From Ancylostoma caninum (taxonomy: Eukaryota > Nematoda > Chromadorea > Rhabditida > Ancylostomatidae), in assembly GCA_037903475.1 (NCBI GenBank), contig JBAJFG010000188.1, forward strand, positions 744,001-808,000: a DNA stretch of 64,000 nucleotides, read 5' to 3'. Below the pieces are notes generated by a model, which was given only the letters and a program-made list of their open reading frames with translations, had not been told where the DNA came from and made no database searches. The position numbers and the translations under genes were made by a program. Position 1 is the first letter of the stretch. The number at the start of each line of letters is the position of its first letter. Positions 59,963 through 64,000 of the stretch are shown one piece after another.

Positions 59963-60720
59963 CAGTGGCGAACGCAGGGGGGGGGGGGGGGTCGCCAAAT
60001 TTTTGAAATTACTTTACAATACAAATAAAAACCTTGTATTAGCTTATTTTTAATTGTTTGTTCTTATTATTAGTTTTAATATGAGTTTTATTAACCATTT
60101 ATTATTATTATTAACATTCTATTAATTTGATTTTCCGTCTGGGTCTCCCAAAAGGGGGAGAACCCACTTTTTTCACACGTCCCCCCACTTTCCGCGTCCG
60201 CCACTGTAACATACGGATGTATAATAGACTGTGTAGCATAGTAGAGCACATAATAGAGTGTAGAATAAAATAATAGGAAATATATTAGATATGAATAAAT
60301 ATGTTCGAATTGATAGTGAACGTAGTAGCATTCTGAGATTCATAATACCAACATACAGCAGAGCATAATAGAATGTAATAATACATATGTTAGATACGTA
60401 TGTAGTATATAATTGAATATATAGTAAATGTAATAGAATTCTCGAGTTCATGGCAAACCTAACAAAACTTCTCAGTGCCCAGTACTAATATACATATGTA
60501 TGGCATAATATAATATATGATATTGTAGTATATAGCAGAGTATAATATATAGCAGTATGTATATGCGTATTAGTGCATGTTTATAAGATATGGCAAATGC
60601 AATAGAATCCTTAATTATGTAGCACCAGTACGTATGTATTGTGATGACATAGAATATGTACATATGACAGCGTAGAACATTATATATGATTATATATAGT
60701 AGTAATGGGATTTCTATTCA
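59810..60720. repeat. Degenerate AT-rich tandem repeat around the hAT-like MITE
   Basis: Recurring units such as GAGCATAATAGAATGTAATA, TATAGTAGAATGTA and GTAGTATATAATTGAATA on both sides of the MITE. It resembles the AT-rich block at 49.8 kb. Confidence 0.7.
59963..60206. mobile_element. hAT-like MITE
   Basis: 244 bp with terminal inverted repeats CAGTGGCGAACGC ... GCGTCCGCCACTG, a typical hAT end. The 8 bases outside are TAATGTAG and TAACATAC, a diverged 8-bp duplication. It interrupts an AT-rich repeat block and carries a G15 tract inside its left end. Confidence 0.7.
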
Positions 60721-60803
60721 CCAATTATCATTGTCTGTATTACTGTGTACCATTCCGTACTGTACAAAGGCCGAACAGGAACTTTTAATCCAGAAAGGCT
60801 TAA

Positions 60804-62028
60804 AGGCAGCGTACCACTTCAAGATTGTTTTTGATATCTCAACGTGAAAAAAATCTCCGGGAGCTGGTGATCACAACGGTATACGTGATTCCATGCAAGA
60901 CTGCTGAAAAACCCATTTTTATGTATGTATTTATTACATGGTAAACCATGCATAAAACTGTAAAGGAGAAAACAACGAGGTAAAACATGATCGTGTGAAA
61001 CCAGTAACAATAACCTGAATATGGAATAAAATCACGACTTCAAGTACGAGTTTAGCACTCCCTCAAATGATCTGAGTTTAGAAGGAATAGGCTGTTTTCT
61101 TTTTGTTGAATCTTTCATAATCTGTATTCATTCTATAAGCAAAAAACCGTCTTCTTACATTTTTTCTTGGCCTAGAAATTACCAGTTTATTGGCTTGTAT
61201 TCCAGTATTGGATGCCCTAATTTCGAACATACTGCTGGGAATGAGACCAACCGATCCGTGCAGACTCTTGTACACTAAGAGTAAGTCGTGTTTATGTCTC
61301 CTGCAACTTAGGGTGAGAAGTCCTAAGTTTGCTATAACGTCATAGAGGAAGCCAACTACCTTAATCATTAGTTTACGCGTAAAGTTATTCTGAACCTTCT
61401 CTAACTCTAAAATATGTACTCTTGCGCTCAGAGAGATTACCGTACCATACTCAAGAATAGGACGTATCTAAGTTTTGTAGATTTTGAGTAAAACTGAAGG
61501 ATTTCTGGTAGAGAGCTCTCATTTCCGAGCCCCGATTTTTAAGGAGCCTTTGGGCGGAGCCGGGGACGGAGCTAAGAAACTTTCCGAATAATTTGTTTCA
61601 GGAAGCGCACCTCCTGAGGAGATTCATATTCCTCGTGAGAGTTCCTCATCAACTCCCTAACAAAATAGAGACTGTCCTCCACGTATGGCTAAAAATTCCG
61701 CCTTGACTCCGGAGCCAATGTGGGATTGCAGGGTTTACAGACCATGAACTTCTTTGTTAGCTACAGTTTCTACTCGGTTAGGGAGTGGATGAGGAACTCT
61801 CACGAGGAATATGAGTCTCCTCGGGAGGTGCGCTTTCTGGAGTGAATTATTCGTAAAGTTTCTTAGCTCCGTCCCTGGCTCCGCCCAAAAGCTCCTTAAA
61901 AATTCGGGCTCGAAAATGCGGTTTGCCAGCAGTCCTGCATGGAATCACTATACCGTTGTGATCGCCAGATCCTAGAGATTCTTTTCACGTTGAGGTCTCA
62001 GAAACGATCTTGAGGTGGGACGATGCCT
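60804..62028. mobile_element. Foldback element of the AGGCAGYG family with TTAA flanks, interrupted by a LINE
   Basis: TTAA occurs at both edges (60,800-60,803 and 62,029-62,032). The ends AGGCAGCGTACCAC and its relative GTGGGACGATGCCT are inverted, and arms continue inward for several hundred bases (ACGGTATACGTGATTCCATG / CATGGAATCACTATACCGTT; GGGCGGAGCC; GCGCACCTCCTGAGGAG / CTCCTCGGGAGGTGCGC; CTCGTGAGAGTTCCTCATC). The left arm is split at about 60,921/61,516 by the LINE fragment, with CATTT at both break points. Confidence 0.8.
60925..61500 (-). pseudogene. 5'-truncated LINE, reverse-transcriptase C-terminal part (CR1/Jockey-like)
   Basis: The minus strand reads KIYKT, stop, IRPILEYGTVISLSARVHIL ... 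ELEKVQNNFTRKL ... LGLLTLSCRRHKHDLLLVYK ... RPRKNVRRRFFAYRMN. This is the familiar post-catalytic segment of non-LTR reverse transcriptases (YKTxIRPxLEYGxxVW, then LGLxxLxxRRxxxDLxxxYK). The 3' side ends in an A/T simple tail at 60,928-60,945. At least one internal stop; dead. Confidence 0.8.
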
Positions 62029-62032
62029 TTAA

Positions 62033-63220
62033 GCGCTAAGAATTCGCAGATTTCCAAAATTAGACCGCTAAAGATCAAAAGGGCAGCTTGCAGTTGAGTA
62101 AACACATGTGCATGTTGGCTTATTCTCGTATCCTCTGAAGCTGAACCAACAACGACCGCAGCCTGACCCAGCTATTCAACTTTTCGTTAACATGGACTTA
62201 ATGAACAGTACAAATGGATTGTCTGAATGAATAAAAGGGTGAATAAATAGAGGCACTGTGAAAAAATCAAAGATTTAACCAATAAAAAGTCTAACGAAAG
62301 ACATGAAGAGATGATTAGTAGGCCAAAGAAGGGCAGTAGTATCAAAAGTGAGTTTTTGCGAGGAACGCAATCACACAGGCACATGAATGCTGTGCGAATT
62401 CCTCTGACTCAGACCCCATGAGTAGACCGTGTTTGCTTTGCATTAGTTCACAGTTTTTGTGACACCGGCCAGACAACAGACGCGCGATGCATTCCGAGTT
62501 CTTGGCACGATTCCAGGGGCAAGACGTTGGGCTTGAGTTCAGCTAAGTGCAGCCAAATCGCAGCCAATCAACTCTGCACATCGGCTAAAAGAAGTTCTAT
62601 GCAAGAAAAACAACTCCTAGCCCTTCAAGATGTACTTTTTTAGCTTGTCGCGAGATTATTAGCACTCTTGCCATTGGATAATTGTCTGCAATTGCACAAC
62701 ATGCTCTGACTTCCACCTAACGATCGGAATACATCGTACGATTGCACTGCGGTGTTGAATGTTATGTCGTTGACACATCATTATGAGACAGCGGTTTGCT
62801 CACATAAACACACACACCACCAGTCACACGTTCCAGAATAGAAAAATGTTCTACTGCTGTAATAGTGAAAGAACGCGATGATGAGGGGATGTAAATCAAG
62901 TGTTCAGGATATACAATGATTAATAATAGGTGCTACAGAAATGTTATCTGATAAAATTAATTGTCGTCTGAGTCGATTTTTGGAAAATCTCAAAAGAAAA
63001 ATCGATGTTACACTTCTGTAATTTCCTCCAAAAAGGGATGCAAAGTTACATTGTAAGATATATAAGTAAATTTCAAAAAAAAAATACTAAGAGCTGCTAT
63101 ATGCTGTGTGACCACGTTGTAACAAAAAAAAAAAACACAGTTTCGATACTACAATTCTACCACAACGTTCCTGCAACGGGCAATTTCTTCGAGTATAAAT
63201 AGAAAGATCTCACACAAAGC
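62033..63220. other. Unassigned region
   Basis: AT-rich; no gene or clear repeat recognised. Confidence 0.4.
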
Positions 63221-63360
63221 TATGGCCCACCTATTGCCACACAGTGCACTAATAACCACACGACGCACCTAAGGCAACACCAGGCACTTATGGCAATACG
63301 GCGCACTTATAGCAACACGAAGCATCTACGGCAACATGAAACAGCGCAGCAACACCAGCT
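63221..63360. repeat. ~21-bp minisatellite, first block
   Basis: Units of the form GCGCACTTATAGCAACACGA and relatives (CACCTAAGGCAACACCAGG, GCATCTACGGCAACATGAA), about six copies. Confidence 0.85.
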
Positions 63361-63790
63361 ACTGTGTAGTCTTACACTAAAAGCGCAGATTCATTCCATG
63401 TTTCTGGGATTTTGCAGGATTAGATCCTCCAAATATCAGAACTATGATATACGCAAAAGAGACGAAACCCCTATTTTTAGAGGGTTTGCTTCAGCTAGAG
63501 TAGATGCTTCCCACGGTCTGGGGGAAATGACACCTCATCACAAGTGAGGTTTACCTACCATCCGGTCTTCGATGTGACTAGGTGCGTCAACTTCATAGCT
63601 TTTCCACGAACTACTGGCACAAACAACAATCAGTTGGGGTTATGAATTCTTCCATGTAACCAGAAGAACCAAAAGCGTATAGGTCCAGAATATGTGTTGT
63701 CTCCATAAGCGAAAACAAGACGGAACTTTGCCTTTGAGAATATTTTTATAAATGCATGTGTTAATGGTGCCGTAAGAATGTGAACTGGGT
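63361..63790. other. Segment separating two blocks of the same minisatellite
   Basis: About 430 bases of unrelated sequence between the two arrays. No coding feature recognised. Confidence 0.6.
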
Positions 63791-63940
63791 GTGGGGCGCA
63801 CCTAAAGCAACACAATGCAGCTAAAACAACACGGCTCACTTAAAGCAACACAGTGCACTAAATGCGACATGCAGCACTTAAAGCAACACAGGGCATCTAA
63901 AGTAACACCGCACACCTAGGGCAACATGGCGCAATTAGAG
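63791..63940. repeat. ~21-bp minisatellite, second block
   Basis: About seven units, for example GCGCACCTAAAGCAACACAA, GCTCACTTAAAGCAACACAG and GCATCTAAAGTAACACCG. Same unit and same orientation as the first block. Confidence 0.88.
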
Positions 63941-64000
63941 GCAGATTTTTACCTCATTTCCGACAGTGAAATATTTTAAAAGAAATTCTGCACGTACTTC

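Overview
The window looks like nuclear DNA of a parasitic clade-V nematode, most likely a hookworm (Ancylostoma-like). The evidence is: genes split into many short exons with TTTTCAG-type acceptors, moderate GC with GC-richer exons, very dense small inverted-repeat transposons, and a mariner with TTAGGTTGGTGCG ends (Hsmar1/cecropia type, the type known as 'bandit' in Ancylostoma). The species is an inference. I see no prokaryotic features, and no convincing tRNA or rRNA genes.

Three genes are supported. (1) 15,252-32,106, minus strand: a complete TOR kinase gene. I read 67 exons that join in frame to 2,534 residues, with HEAT repeats, FAT, FRB, kinase and FATC. (2) 34,009-38,995, plus strand, divergent from TOR: a 10-exon, 446-residue protein of the microsomal epoxide hydrolase family that seems to have lost its catalytic residues. 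(3) 45,657-51,482, minus strand: the last seven exons of a gene ending in two adjacent Ras-association (RA) domains, best explained as the C terminus of a phospholipase C-epsilon-like protein. Its 5' part is not recognised here.

The rest (0-15 kb, 39-45 kb, 52-64 kb and the larger introns) is repeat-rich and gene-poor. It holds a family of ~120-bp palindromic elements with ATTACCC/GGGTAA arms, two copies of a TTAA-flanked foldback element (one interrupted by a LINE fragment), hAT-like and Tc1/mariner-like elements, a decayed near full-length mariner, hairpins, minisatellites and AT-rich simple repeats. Three transposon or satellite insertions lie inside TOR introns.

The TOR and epoxide-hydrolase-like genes share a 1.9-kb divergent upstream region containing a perfect 40-bp palindrome. 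I found no evidence of an operon or a multi-gene system. The most notable observations are the predicted dead epoxide hydrolase, the altered rapamycin-pocket residues in TOR, the regularly spaced short repeats inside the RA-gene introns, and the nested transposon structures.
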